A stretch of DNA of 64,000 bases from Prorocentrum cordatum (taxonomy: Eukaryota > Sar > Dinophyceae > Prorocentrales > Prorocentraceae), in NCBI GenBank assembly GCA_963575745.1, contig CAUYUJ010000947.1, forward strand, positions 494,466 through 558,465, written 5' to 3'. Shown piece by piece: positions 10,145 to 22,375 of this stretch. Both the position numbers and the translations under genes were made by a program. A model generated the notes under the pieces. It saw only the letters and a list, made by a program, of their open reading frames with translations. It was not told the origin of the DNA and did no database searches. Numbering within the stretch: position 1 is the first letter of the stretch; each line of letters opens with the position of its first letter.

Positions 10145-12425
10145 GGGATTGCGTTTCCCACAATGAAAAATTATGGGAAACGCAATTCCGGCTCATTGAG
10201 TACGTTTTTTGAAGGAAACTTGCGTTTCCCATAATTCCGAATTATGGGGAACGCAATCCCGGACGGCTGCCCCAAGGACACATTCCACGGGAAACGCGAT
10301 TTTCCCGTAATTCGACTTTCGAAGTATGGGAAACGCAATCTCCTTTGAAAAACCGCACTCCATGAGCCAGAATTGCGTTTCCCATAATTCCGAATGATGG
10401 GAGGCGCAATTCTGGCCTATCGAGTGCGGTTTTTCCAGGGAGATTGCGTTTCGCATAATTCGAATTCCGAATTTCGGGAAACGCAGTTTCCCAGAATTCG
10501 AATTCCGAAGTATGGGAAACGCAATTTCCTTTGAAAGACCGCACTCGATGGGCCAGAATTGCGTTGCCCATAATTCCGAATTATGGGAAACGCACTTCTG
10601 GCCCATGAAGTGCGTTTTTTCGGGAAACGCGGTTTCTCCGAATTCGAATTCCGAAATATGGGAAACGCAACTTCCGTTGAAAATCCGCACTCGACGGGCC
10701 AGAATTGCGTTCCCATAATTCTGGCCCGTCGAGTCTGGCCCATTCGAATTATGGGAAAATTCAAGTCTGGCCCACCGAGTGCGGTTTTTCAAGGGAAGTT
10801 GCGTTTCCCATAATTCGAATTCCGAATTTCGTGGAAGAATTGCGTTCCCCATAATTCCAAATTGTGGGAAACGCAATTCTGGCCCATTGAGTGCGGTTTT
10901 CTAAGGAAATTGCGTTTCCCATAATTCGAGTTCAGAATTCCGGGAGACGCGGTTTCCCAGAATTCGGATTCCGAATTATGGGAAACGCGATTTCCGTGGA
11001 AAAACCTTATTCAATGGGTCAGAATTGTGCTTCGCGTAATTCGGAAGTATGGGAAACGCAATTCTGGCCCATTGAGTGTGGTTTTTCCAGGGAAATTGCG
11101 GTTTTCCATAATTCGCATTCTGAATGTTGGGAAACGCGGTTTCCCAGAATTCGGATGTCGAATTATGGGAAACGCAATTTCCCCGGAAAAGCAGCATTCA
11201 ATGGGCCAGAATTGCGTTTCCCATAATTCGGAATTATGGGAAGCGCAATTCTGGTCCATTGACTGCGGTTTTTCCACGGGTTCCCATAATTTGCATTCTG
11301 AATTTTGGGAAGCGCGGTCTCCCAGAATTCGAATTCCGACTTATGGGAAACGCGATTTTCTTTGGAAAACCGCATTCGATGGGATAGAATTGTGCTTCGC
11401 ATAATCCGGAAGTATGGGAAACGCAATTTTGGCCCAGTGAGCGCGGTTTTTCAAGGGAAACTGCGTTTCCCATACTTCGAATTCTGAATTTCGGGAAACG
11501 CGGTTTCCCAGAATTCGAATTCAGAATTATGGGAAACGCGAAGCTGGCCTATTGAGTGCGGCTTTTCCGGGGAAATTGCGTTTCCTATAAGTCGAATTTT
11601 GAATTTCGGGAAGCGCGGTTTCCCAGGATTCGAATTCCGAATTATGGGAAACGCAATTTCTTTGGAAAAACCGCATTCGATGGGTTAGAATTGTGCTTCG
11701 CATAATTCGGAAGTGTGGGAGGGAAGCGCAATTCTGGCCCATCGAGTTCGGTTTTTCCAGGGAAATTGCGGTTTCCCACAATTCGCATTCTGAATGTTGG
11801 GAAACGCAGTTTCCCGGAATTCGAATTCTGGGAAACCGCGTTTCCCGAAATTCGGATTTCGAATTATGGGAAACGCAATTTCCCCAGAAAAACCATTTTC
11901 AATGGGCCAGAATTGTGTTTCCCATAATTCGGCTGGGAGTCCGCGTTTCCCGGAATTCGAATTATGGGAAACGCAATTTCCCGGGAAAAACCGCACTCAA
12001 TAGACCAGAATTGCGTGTCCCATAATTCCGAATGTTGGGAAACGCAATTCTGGCCCATCGAGTGCGATTTTTCAAGGGAACTTGCGTTTCCCATAATTCG
12101 GAATTCGAGTTCTGGGAAACTGCGTTCGTTGCCCAGAATTCGGAATTCGAATTATGGGACACGCAATGCCCTTTTCAAAAAACCGCATTCAATGGGCCAG
12201 AATTGCGTTTCCCACAATTTGGACTTATGGGAAACGCAATCCTGGCCCATAGAGTGCGTTTTTTCAAGGGAAATGGTGTTTCCCATATTTCGGAATTTCG
12301 AATTCTGGGACACGCGTTTGCCGCACAATGTGTCCTTGGGGCAATCGTCCGGGTTTGCGTTTCCCATAATTCGCCCTTTTCCACTTGTTGAATTATGGGA
12401 AACGCAAGCCCGGACGGCAGCCGCT
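10145..12425. repeat. 2.3-kb array of nested palindromes
   Basis: Roughly eleven to twelve ~200-bp units. The core palindrome is GCGTTTCCCATAATTC with GAATTATGGGAAACGC. Between palindromes lie two mutually complementary spacers: TTCTGGCCCATTGAGTGCGG with TTTTTCAAGGGAAATTGCG on one side and their reverse complements on the other. Each unit is thus itself an inverted repeat. Near its edges the array also carries an inverted pair: CCCGGACGGCTGCCCCAAGG at 10258 onward and its near complement at 12327-12353. No coding potential is conserved between units; all the ELWETQFW-type frames are by-products. Confidence 0.92.
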
Positions 12426-12745
12426 TCGCGGGGTCTTGGGGCCATCTTGGGTGTTTTGGACCGGTCGTGGTCGTGCGGCGATTCGGGGCACCCTTGGACC
12501 GTCTGGGCGGCCTCTTGGACCCCTCTTGATCCGTCTTCGGGCCTTCACGGCTTCGAAAGAAGTCGTGCGCTGAACACTCGAGTGAGCCGAGAGGGCACGC
12601 CGGGAGCCCAAGGAGACTTGAGAGCCGGGGTCCAGGCCCCGTGAAGAATCTTCAGGAGTGAAGACTGGGGCTCCAGGGGATTGAGCAAGTTCCTGAGGCC
12701 ACTCCAACTCGTGCCTCAAGGGCACGGTGTCGGATACATGTGCGT
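12420..12745. other. Non-repetitive spacer
   Basis: A short GGGTCTTGGGGCC patch, then about 180 bp with no recognised feature. Confidence 0.5.
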
Positions 12746-12900
12746 GTTCATATACATATATATACACATACTACTTGTATTCGATGTTCAACTATCCATG
12801 TATAGGTGCATATCGGTACACCTATATGTGCTGTAGGGTTCCACATGCACATTCTGTATACATATATATAAATACATATATATATATGCAGTTCCATCAA
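12746..12900. repeat. ATATAC-rich sequence
   Basis: Imperfect (CATATATA)n and (TACA)n runs preceding the (GAT)n array. Confidence 0.7.
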
Positions 12901-12929
12901 TATACAGAGAAAAGAAAGCAGGGGGATTC

Positions 12930-13172
12930 TGATTCTGATGATGATGCTGATGCTGCCGCTGCTGATGCTGATGCTGCTGCTGATGATGATGCTGATGAGG
13001 AAGATGATGCTGATGCTGCTCATGATGCTGCAGCTAATGATGATGGTGGTGATGATGCTGTTGGTAACGATAATGCTGCTGATGATGATGAGGAGTAAGA
13101 TGCTGCTGCTCATGATGATGATGATGCGGCTGCTGCTTCTGCTGATGATGATGATGATGATGATGATCATGC

Positions 13173-13224
<52 letters not shown>

Positions 13225-13390
13225 CATGCTGCTGATGCTGATGATGATGATGATGATGATGATGATGTTGATGATGATGATGGTACTGCTGATGCTGATG
13301 CTGATGCTGATGCTGATGCTGATGCTGCTGCTGATGATGCTGCTGATGATGCTGCTGATGATGATGACGCTGATGATGATGGGACTGGTG
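12930..13390. repeat. (GAT/GCT)n trinucleotide array
   Basis: GATGATGATGCTGAT-type triplets for about 460 bp. Depending on frame they read as poly-Asp, Met/Leu or Ile/His. None is a credible protein. Confidence 0.95.
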
Positions 13391-13524
13391 GTTATCCAGC
13401 AGCCTGCGCCAAGGCTTGCCACCGTGCCAGCGCAGCACTCTGTGTGAGAACGCTCGAAGCACCGCCCAGAAGGCCGTAACATGTGACACCGCTCGTCTGC
13501 ATCCCTCCAGAGGCTCGCATGAGA

Positions 13525-14240
13525 CGACCTGGGCTGGCTTGGACTCCTGTGGGGCCGCCTTGAGGCCGTCTGGGGATCCTCCTGGGCCGTCTTGGGGCCC
13601 TCTTGGGCCATCTTGGGGCCTTCTTGGGTGGTCTTGGGTCCTTCTCTGCTGGGCCGTATGAGAGCCTCTGGGGGTTGTCATGGGAGCCGGCATCCAAGAT
13701 GCGCCCCAAGAGGGCCTCTAGACGCAAAAAGTTGGCCAGTTCCCTTCGTAAAACGTCTATTTTTCACAAATTCGCCTTTTGGGCTTTCCGACGCCGCCTC
13801 CTCCTCCTCCTCCCCCTCCTCCTCCTCCTCCTCCTCCTCCTCCTCCTCCTCTGCCTTGGGACTCGGTTGGGCTGTCTTCGGGCTCTTTCGGGCAGTCTTG
13901 GAGCCTCCTTGGGGGCGGTCCCAGGCCGTCGGGGGGCCCTCGCTGGACCCGGACGGGGCTCGCCTCGGCCCTCCTTTGGCTCCTCCGAGGTCCTCGCGAA
14001 GCCACCTCGAGCCGGGAGGCGTGGGCGACCCAGCATCATCAAACACCCGAGGATCTCCATCGACTTTTGATGGACTTCGGCTTACACGGAGAGCTTCTCG
14101 GCTTTCCCTTTGGTATATGGGAGGCCTCTTGCTGTCTGGCGCCTCTTGAGGTACTGCTGGGTCGTCTCGGTGGCTTTGGTGGTCTCCCTGGGCGGTCTTG
14201 GAAGCCCAGGGGACTTCGGAAGGCGGCGGGCATTCTGAAA
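13525..14240. repeat. CTTGGGGCC repeat with embedded (CTC)n
   Basis: Degenerate GGCCGTCTTGGGGCCCTC units on either side of a (CTC)n tract at about 13797-13851. Confidence 0.8.
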
Positions 14241-14251
14241 CCTCGAACGCG

Positions 14252-14280
14252 TGGGTGGGTGGGTGGGTGGGGGGGGGGCA
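14252..14280. other. G-rich tract with quadruplex potential
   Basis: GTGGGTGGGTGGGTGGGTGG followed by about ten more G: more than four G-runs of three or more with one-base loops, the canonical pattern for an intramolecular G-quadruplex. Confidence 0.7.
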
Positions 14281-14367
14281 CGCGGCAGTGTGTGGTGAGA
14301 GAAGAGGAGGGTGACCCGTAGTAGATCTACAGAAGCCTTATCAGACAGCACTTCGCATTCTACCATG

Positions 14368-15312
14368 ATGAGGCGAAGCATGATGAAGATGCCGATGATG
14401 ATGCTGATGGTGATGATGATGGTGATGATGATGAGGATTCTGCTCTTGATGATGAGGAGGACGAGGAGGATGATGCTTCTCCTGCTGCAGCTTCTGCTGC
14501 TGCTGATGATGATGTTTATGTCGTTGTCTATGACGGTGATACAGATGACCACGATGATGTAATCATGAAGATAGTGAGGCTGCTGCTGATGACGATTGTT
14601 TAGATTCTGTTGACGATGCGAATGATGATGACGATGATGCTGATGATGCTGATTATGCTGATGCTGGTGATGATGCTGCTGATGATGATGATGATGCTGA
14701 TGATGGTGATGATTCTGCTGCTGCTCCTACTACTCCTGCTGCTGCTGATGAGGTTGTCTGGTTGGCTGTGACGGTGATGACGATGAACGTCGTGATGTTA
14801 GAATGAAGGTGGTGAGACTGCTGCTGCTGCCGACTACGATTATGAGGATGATGCTGTTGATGCTGATGCTGATGCTGATGATGATGCTGATGCTGATGAC
14901 AAGGATGATGATGATGCTGATGATGATGCTGATGCTGATGATGATGATATTTATGATGATGCTGATGCTGATGCTGATGCTGATGCTGATGCTGATGATG
15001 ATGCTTATGATGATGATGATGCTGATGATGATTAGGATACTGATGATAATACTGATGCTGATGCGGATGCTCATGCTTATGCTGATGATGCTGATGATGC
15101 TGCTGCTGGTGGTGATGATGATGATGATGATCGTGATGATGATGCTGATGCTGATGCTGATGTTGATGAGGATGAGGTTGAGGATGAGGATGAGGATGAT
15201 GATGCTGCTGCCGATGATGATGATAATGATGTTGATGTTGGTGGTGGTGGTGATGATGATGCTGATGATGCTGCTGATGATGATGGTGATGGTGATGGTG
15301 ATGGTGATGGTG

Positions 15313-15344
<32 letters not shown>

Positions 15345-15361
15345 GATGCTGATGCTGCTGC

Positions 15362-15422
<61 letters not shown>
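14368..15422. repeat. (GAT/GCT)n trinucleotide array
   Basis: About 1 kb of GAT with GCT, GGT and GAG variants. The last ~65 bp (15360-15422) are nearly pure GAT. Confidence 0.95.
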
Positions 15423-15624
15423 AGGGGAGGATTTGAAGGTGGCGCGCTCTGCAGGAGCGGCGGGATGGGCGGCCAGCAGTCCCCGCTGCTGCCAGAGTCG
15501 CAGGCGACCCAGCAGCACAGGCGGCGGCAGGCCGCCCGCTGGCCTACCCTGCCCTGCCGTCGGAGCACGAAGCGCGCACATGCAGGCCGACGGCCTCCCT
15601 CCCTGCTCTCCCCAACCATCCCGA

Positions 15625-16420
15625 GGTGTTGGGCCCTCGTTTTGAATCTGCAGCACCCCGCGCCTCATCCGCATCTCCCGCTGCCCCTTCCCTCGTGCCT
15701 CTGCCCTCCGCATGCCCATCTCGGCACACCCATCACACGCCTCGCGGCACCACAGGGAGCTCACCCGAAGCCCTCGGTGCGGGACCGACGGCATAGCATC
15801 ACCCAGCCAATCTCGGCACACCCCTCACGCGTCTCGCGGCCCCACAGGGAGCTCCTCCGAAGCCCTCGGTGTGGGACCGACGGCATAGCATCACCCAGCC
15901 AATCTCGGCACACTTCTCACACGTGTCGTGGCCCCATAGGGAAATCTCCACCGAAGGCCTCAGTGTATGGGACCGGCCGCCTAGTGCCCCCCGGCAAGCA
16001 CACTCCTCACACGCTTCGTGGCCTTCTGGGGAGCTCTGCCAAAAACCTCAGTGGGACCAGCCGCATAGCGTTCCACAGCATGTTTCGGCACACCCCTCAA
16101 ACTCCTCGTGGCCCCATGGGGAGCTCCACCCACGGGTCTCAGTGGGACCGACGGCGCAGCGCCCTCCAGTCGGCTTACCCCTCGCACGTTTCGGGGCCCC
16201 ACCAGAGGCCTTTGGTGGGACCGACCGTACGGCTCCCCCCCGCCCATGTCGGCGAACCCGCACACCTTCTGTGGCACCATGAGGAGCTCCACCGAATGCT
16301 TCAGTGGGCCCAATTGTATAGCGTTGCCCACACACGTTTCGTGGCCCCACGGGGAGCTCTATCCCTCACGAGGATCGGGGACCTTCACCTATTGTCCCAG
16401 TGAGGGCAACGGAATGGTTG
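15625..16420 (+). repeat. ~93-bp minisatellite family, locus 1
   Basis: Eight to nine units of about 75-100 bp: ATCTCGGCACACCCCTCACA, CGTTTCGTGGCCCCA, AGGGAGCTCCACCGAAG and CAGTGGGACCGACC. The ~100 bp before the first unit (TTGAATCTGCAGCACC, CCTCCCGCTGCCCC-like) also matches the flank of the second locus at 61259-62240. Confidence 0.88.
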
Positions 16421-16459
16421 TAGGGACTCATGAGGATGGGCCCAGGGCAGGGAGGGTTA

Positions 16460-16660
16460 TCTCGGATTCACTCTGGTCCTCCTCCTCTTCCTCCTCCTCC
16501 TCCTGGATTCCTCCTCTGAGAGGCTAGGCCTCCTTCTTCTTCTTCTTCTTATTTTGTCTTATCTTCCTCCTTCTCCTCCTCCCCCTTCTCCTCCTCCTCC
16601 TCCTTTTCCTCCTCCTCCTCCTCCTCCCCCTCCTCCTCATCGTCCTCCTACCTCTTCTTC
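16460..16660 (-). repeat. Box plus (CCT)n
   Basis: GGATTCACTCTGGTCCTCCTCC is the reverse complement of the (GGA)nCCAGAGTGAATCC box. About 170 bp of CCT triplets follow, interrupted by a TTC tract (16530-16550). Confidence 0.75.
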
Positions 16661-16784
16661 CCTGCCCCCTTCCCCGCGTTCTCCCACGCTTTCCAGCCCA
16701 GGCCTTGCGTCTTCTTCCACGCGCAGCGCTGCGCGAACGACCTGGCCTGCTCTTTCTGCCACCTGTGCGACGCGGGGGAGATCA

Positions 16785-16990
16785 GGGGCAACGATAGGGG
16801 GGGATGGGCATAGGGGGGTATGCATCGACCCCAATCGCCCATTGTTCGCCGATAGGGGCCCGATAGCCCCAGCCTGCCCAGGAAGGCTCGGATTCATTAT
16901 CGGAGGCCTATCGCCGATCCATCGGCGATGTATCGCCGATTCCAGTTCAATTCATCCCCTCCTATGCCAGTCCCCCCCTATCGTTGCCCC
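16785..16990. mobile_element. TIR element family 2
   Basis: 206 bp. The left end GGGGCAACGATAGGGGGGGA and right end TCCCCCCCTATCGTTGCCCC are perfect complements over 20 bp, and with short gaps the arms run to ~34 bp. The interior holds ATCGGCGAT palindromes (ATCGCCGATCCATCGGCGAT). A TA lies just inside both ends (16795-16796 and 16979-16980). No coding capacity. A diverged interior-like piece may lie at 47770-47830. Confidence 0.83.
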
Positions 16991-17099
16991 GCAGGAGAAG
17001 GACAGACGAAAACGAGAGAGGCCCGGCGAGACCCAGAGGCAGACCAAGGTGATCCATCCCTTATCCTCCTCGCAGTTTTCCTTTTCGGTCTCCACCCTA

Positions 17100-17105
17100 G
17101 CCTCG

Positions 17106-17136
<31 letters not shown>

Positions 17137-17215
17137 TTTTCGTCGTCGTCGTCGTCCCCTTCCTCCTCCTCCTCCTCCTCCTCCTCATGCTCCTCCTCCA
17201 TCCGTCTTCCTCATG
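17100..17215. repeat. (GTC)n then (CCT)n
   Basis: Adjacent GTC (17103-17156) and CCT (17161-17203) triplet tracts. Confidence 0.9.
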
Positions 17216-17459
17216 AAGAACTCCTCCCCGTCGCACTCCGAGACCGGTCGATGGGGCGGGCCGGGCGTGTCGCTCGAGACTCCTTCACCATCTGTCGGCC
17301 ACGCGCAGAGGGGGGTAGGGGGAGGGGGAAGGCTTCTTAGAAGCACCCCTGCTTCTTAGAAGGCGCGGTCCTTATGTGTAGATGTAAGGCCGCCGCCTTC
17401 TAAGAAACAGCCTCCTTTTAAGAAGCCTTCCCCCCTCCCCCTGCCCCCTCCTGCGCGCC

Positions 17460-17680
17460 GCCAAATCTGTGATCCCGAGGCTCGCAAGCTGCAGCAGTTC
17501 CACGGGCGGAGGGCGGGTCGTCTTCAGAAGGTGGCAGTCGCTGCAGCGCCGCGCGCACGCGTCTGAAGAGGCTGTAGGAGCTCCACGGGCGGAGGCTTCG
17601 GGTGGTCGTCACCACGTGGCTCTCGCCGTAGCGCCGAGCAGGTCTGTGCTGAAGATCGCAGGACTTCTACGGGTGCAGGG
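17460..17680 (+). repeat. Module A: ~78-bp units upstream of the 845-bp array
   Basis: About three diverged units: GAGCTCCACGGGCGGAGG, then GTGGCTCTCGCCGTAGCGCC and GCGCACGCGTCTGAAGA. They are the basal form of the unit found inside each 845-bp copy and, in reverse, at 63.7-63.98 kb. Confidence 0.75.
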
Positions 17681-20600
17681 CGGGCCGTTTTCAAACCGCT
17701 GCTCTTGCCGTAGCGCGGCGCACATCCGTCTCTCAAGAGCTTGCAAGAGCTTCACGGATGGAGGGCGGTGCCTGTTCAGAGTTTGGTTCTCGTCTTAGCG
17801 CCGCGCACATTCGGTGTAACAGTTCACAGCAGTTTCAAGGACTCGTATGGTTGATGCCACAGAAACGGTGTTTTGGCATGATTTCGGAATGCCAGGGCGC
17901 AGCTGTCACGTTGGTTCGCGGAGTTGAAGTCTCAGGAAGGGTGCTCTGGCGCGAGTCAGGATCATCAAGACCCAACGGTAACGGTGGTTCATGCGCTTGA
18001 GGTTTGCTCTGACACGTTTGGAGATTTAGCAGATGGGTTTCCCAATTCGGCATTTCCCGCAGTGAAAACAGTTCCTCCGGGTTGTGATGAGGGAATCTGG
18101 TCGTTGATGAGTCTGGGGCTTACTCTGGTCCTCCTTGTCCTCCTCCTCTATCCTTTCCTTTCCCCCGCTCTTCTGCCTCCTCCTCCTCGCCCTCTCTTCC
18201 CCCCCTCCTCTTTCCTCTCCCCTCCTTTGCTTTTGCCTCATCATGGTCTTACTCCTTCTCCTCCTCCTCCTCCTCCTCCTCCTCCTCCCAGTCGAGAAGG
18301 CGGGCTGGGCGTTTCGTTCCACATTTCCTCACCGTTGACAACCCTGAAGCCTAAGATGTGCAACCAATTCACAGATGGAGGGCGGATGGCTTTCAAAATG
18401 TGGTCTTTGCTTTACTGCTGCAAGAGCTTCGCGGATGGAGGGCGGGTCGTTTTCAAAGTGTAGCTGTCGCCTTAGCGCGACGCACCTTCGTCTTAACAGT
18501 TTGAACGAATTTCACGGATGGGGGGCGGGCCGTTTTCAAACCGCTGCTCTTGCCGTAGCGCGGCGCACATCCGTCTCTCAAGAGCTTGCAAGAGCTTCAC
18601 GGATGGAGGGCGGTGCCTGTTCAGAGTTTGGTTCTCGTCTTAGCGCCGCGCACATTCGGTGTAACAGTTCACAGCAGTTTCAAGGACTCGTATGGTTGAT
18701 GCCACAGAAACGGTGTTTTGGCATGATTTCGGAATGCCAGGGCGCAGCTGTCACGTTGGTTCGCGGAGTTGAAGTCTCAGGAAGGGTGCTCTGGCGCGAG
18801 TCAGGATCATCAAGACCCAACGGTAACGGTGGTTCATGCGCTTGAGGTTTGCTCTGACACGTTTGGAGATTTAGCAGATGGTTGTTTCCCAATTCGGCAT
18901 TTCCCGCAGTGAAAACAGTTCCTCCGGGTTGTGATGAGGGAATCTGGTCGTTGATGAGTCTGGGGCTTACTCTGGTCCTCCTTGTCCTCCTCCTCTATCC
19001 TTTCCTTTCCCCCGCTCTTCTGCCTCCTCCTCCTCGCCCTCTCTTCCCCCCCTCCTCTTTCCTCTCCCCTCCTTTGCTTTTGCCTCATCATGGTCTTACT
19101 CCTTCTCCTCCTCCTCCTCCTCCCAGTCGAGAAGGCGGGCTGGGCGTTTCGTTCCACATTTCCTCACCGCTGACAATCCTGAAGCCTAAGATGTGCAACC
19201 AATTCACAGATGGAGGGCGGATGGCTTTCAAAATGTGGTCTTTGCTTTACTGCTGCAAGAGCTTCGCGGATGGAGGGCGGGTCGTTTTCAAAGTGTAGCT
19301 GTCGCCTTAGCGCGACGCACCTTCGTCTTAACAGTTTGAACGAATTTCACGGATGGGGGGCGGGCCGTTTTCAAACCGCTGCTCTTGCCGTAGCGCGGCG
19401 CACATCCGTCTCTCAAGAGCTTGCAAGAGCTTCGCGGATGGAGGGCGGTGCCTGTTCAGAGTTTGGTTCTCGTCTTAGCGCCGCGCACATTCGGTGTAAC
19501 AGTTCACAGCAGTTTCAAGGACTCGTATGGTTGATGCCACAGAAACGGTGTTTTGGCATGATTTCGGATGCCAGGGCGCAGCTGTCACGTTGGTTCGCGG
19601 AGTTGAAGTCTCAGGAAGGGTGCTCTGGCGCGAGTCAGGATCATCAAGACCCAACGGTAACGGTGGTTCATGCGCTTGAGGTTTGCTCTGACACGTTTGG
19701 AGATTTAGCAGATGGTGGTTTCCCAATTCGGCATTTCCCGCAGTGAAAACAGTTCCTCCGGGTTGTGATGAGGGAATCTGGTCGTTGATGAGTCTGGGGC
19801 TTACTCTGGTCCTCCTTGTCCTCCTCCTCTATCCTTTCCTTTCCCCCGCTCTTCTGCCTCCTCCTCCTCGCCCTCTCTTCCCCCCCTCCTCTTTCCTCTC
19901 CCCTCCTTTGCTTTTGCCTCATCATGGTCTTACTCCTTCTCCTCCTCCTCCTCCTCCTCCTCCCAGTCGAGAAGGCGGGCTGGGCGTTTCGTTCCACATT
20001 TCCTCACCGTTGACAATCCTGAAGCCTAAGATGTGCAACCAATTCACAGATGGAGGGCGGATGGCTTTCAAAATGTGGTCTTTGCTTTACTGCTGCAAGA
20101 GCTTCGCGGATGGAGGGCGGGTCGTTTTCAAAGTGTAGCTGTCGCCTTAGCGCGACGCACCTTCGTCTTAACAGTTTGAACGAATTTCACGGATGGGGGG
20201 CGGGCCGTTTTCAAACCGCTGCTCTTGCCGTAGCGCGGCGCACATCCGTCTCTCAAGAGCTTGCAAGAGCTTCACGGATGGAGGGCGGTGCCTGTTCAGA
20301 GTTTGGTTCTCGTCTTAGCGCCGCGCACATTCGGTGTAACAGTTCACAGCAGTTTCAAGGACTCGTATGGTTGATGCCACAGAAACGGTGTTTTGGCATG
20401 ATTTCGGAATGCCAGGGCGCAGCTGTCACGTTGGTTCGCGGAGTTGAAGTCTCAGGAAGGGTGCTCTGGCGCGAGTCAGGATCATCAAGACCCAACGGTA
20501 ACGGTGGTTCATGCGCTTGAGGTTTGCTCTGACACGTTTGGAGATTTAGCAGATGGTTGTTTCCCAATTCGGCATTTCCCGCAGTGAAAACAGTTCCTCC

Positions 20601-21900
20601 GGGTTGTGATGAGGGAATCTGGTCGTTGATGAGTCTGGGGCTTACTCTGGTCCTCCTTGTCCTCCTCCTCTATCCTTTCCTTTCCCCCGCTCTTCTGCCT
20701 CCTCCTCCTCGCCCTCTCTTCCCCCCCTCCTCTTTCCTCTCCCCTCCTTTGCTTTTGCCTCATCATGGTCTTACTCCTTCTCCTCCTCCTCCTCCTCCTC
20801 CTCCTCCCAGTCGAGAAGGCGGGCTGGGCGTTTCGTTCCACATTTCCTCACCGTTGACAATCCTGAAGCCTAAGATGTGCAACCAATTCACAGATGGAGG
20901 GCGGATGGCTTTCAAAATGTGGTCTTTGCTTTACTGCTGCAAGAGCTTCGCGGATGGAGGGCGGGTCGTTTTCAAAGTGTAGCTGTCGCCTTAGCGCGAC
21001 GCACCTTCGTCTTAACAGTTTGAACGAATTTCACGGATGGGGGGCGGGCCGTTTTCAAACCGCTGCTCTTGCCGTAGCGCGGCGCACATCCGTCTCTCAA
21101 GAGCTTGCAAGAGCTTCACGGATGGAGGGCGGTGCCTGTTCAGAGTTTGGTTCTCGTCTTAGCGCCGCGCACATTCGGTGTAACAGTTCACAGCAGTTTC
21201 AAGGACTCGTATGGTTGATGCCACAGAAACGGTGTTTTGGCATGATTTCGGAATGCCAGGGCGCAGCTGTCACGTTGGTTCGCGGAGTTGAAGTCTCAGG
21301 AAGGGTGCTCTGGCGCGAGTCAGGATCATCAAGACCCAACGGTAACGGTGGTTCATGCGCTTGAGGTTTGCTCTGACACGTTTGGAGATTTAGCAGATGG
21401 TTGTTTCCCAATTCGGCATTTCCCGCAGTGAAAACAGTTCCTCCGGGTTGTGATGAGGGAATCTGGTCGTTGATGAGTCTGGGGCTTACTCTGGTCCTCC
21501 TTGTCCTCCTCCTCTATCCTTTCCTTTCCCCCGCTCTTCTGCCTCCTCCTCCTCGCCCTCTCTTCCCCCCCTCCTCTTTCCTCTCCCCTCCTTTGCTTTT
21601 GCCTCATCATGGTCTTACTCCTTCTCCTCCTCCTCCTCCTCCTCCTCCTCCTCCTCCTCCTCCCAGTCGAGAAGGCGGGCTGGGCGTTTCGTTCCACATT
21701 TCCTCACCGTTGACAATCCTGAAGCCTAAGATGTGCAACCAATTCACAGATGGAGGGCGGATGGCTTTCAAAATGTGGTCTTTGCTTTACTGCTGCAAGA
21801 GCTTCGCGGATGGAGGGCGGGTCGTTTTCAAAGTGTAGCTGTCGCCTTAGCGCGACGCACCTTCGTCTTAACAGTTTGAACGAATTTCACGGATGGGGGG
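17681..21900 (+). repeat. Five tandem ~845-bp higher-order repeats
   Basis: Copies run 17681-18525, 18526-19360, 19361-20200, 20201-21044 and 21045-21900 (845, 835, 840, 844, 856 bp). They are almost identical. Length differences come mainly from an internal (CTC)n tract, shortest in copy 2 and longest in copy 5. Each copy holds two module-A units, two ~75-bp module-B units (GTTTTGGCATGATTTCGGAA and GTGCTCTGGCGCGAGTCAGG), the reversed box TTACTCTGGTCCTCC, the CTC tract, a unique stretch (GTCGAGAAGGCGGGCTGGGC), and two more module-A units. The near identity implies recent amplification or gene conversion. Confidence 0.95.
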
Positions 21901-22060
21901 CGGTCCGTTTTCAAGATGTGGCTCTCGCCGTAACGCGGCGTACATGCGTTTCAACCTATTGCAAGAGCTTCGCTGATGGAGGGCTGTCCCTTTTTCAAAA
22001 TGTGGCTCTCGCATCAGCGCTGCGCACATTCGTCTGACGAGTTGGCAGCAGTTTCAATAA
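21900..22060 (+). repeat. Module A units after the array
   Basis: Two diverged ~78-bp units (AAGATGTGGCTCTCGCCGTA, AAAATGTGGCTCTCGCATCA) where the near-identical array ends. Confidence 0.75.
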
Positions 22061-22375
22061 TCCTCACGGTTATCATCCCAGAAATGGTGCTTTGGCACGA
22101 TGTCGGAATATCAGGGCGCAGTTGCCACTTTGGGTCGCGGAGTTGAAGTCCCAGCAATTGTGTTTTGGCACGAATCAGGATCGTCAAGACGCAACCGTAG
22201 CGGTTATTCGCGGCGTTGAAGTCCCAGGAATGGGGTTCTGGCGTAGCTTTGGATTTTTAAATGGTTGTCTTCCAACGGGGCACTTTACCCAGTGAAAATC
22301 AGTCCTCGTAGGGGCCTATGAAGAGGGAACTTCGGTTGATGGGCCTTCTGTTTACACTGGTCCTCCTCCTCCTCC
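22060..22375 (+). repeat. Module B units, box and (CCT)n
   Basis: Two module-B units (GAAATGGTGCTTTGGCACGA, GTTGAAGTCCCAGCAATTGT, GAATCAGGATCGTCAAGACG), then CCAGTGAAAATC, then the reversed box GTTTACACTGGTCCTCC and a short CCT tract that stops at the spliced-leader relic. This is a sixth, more diverged composite repeat, truncated by that relic. Confidence 0.7.

Noticed and set aside
10145-12425. CRISPR array
   Set aside because: Repeats are self-palindromic, spacers are themselves repeats of each other, and there are no cas genes. The setting is eukaryotic.
10193-12644. Open frames rich in ELWETQFW and FPIIRNSN
   Set aside because: Created by the palindromic array. The same peptides appear on both strands at each unit.
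17681-21900. Repeated 156-aa frame MEGGWLSKC... in each tandem copy
   Set aside because: The frame is conserved only because the DNA copies are almost identical. In copy 3 a one-base difference changes its end, and the diverged flanking units do not preserve it.
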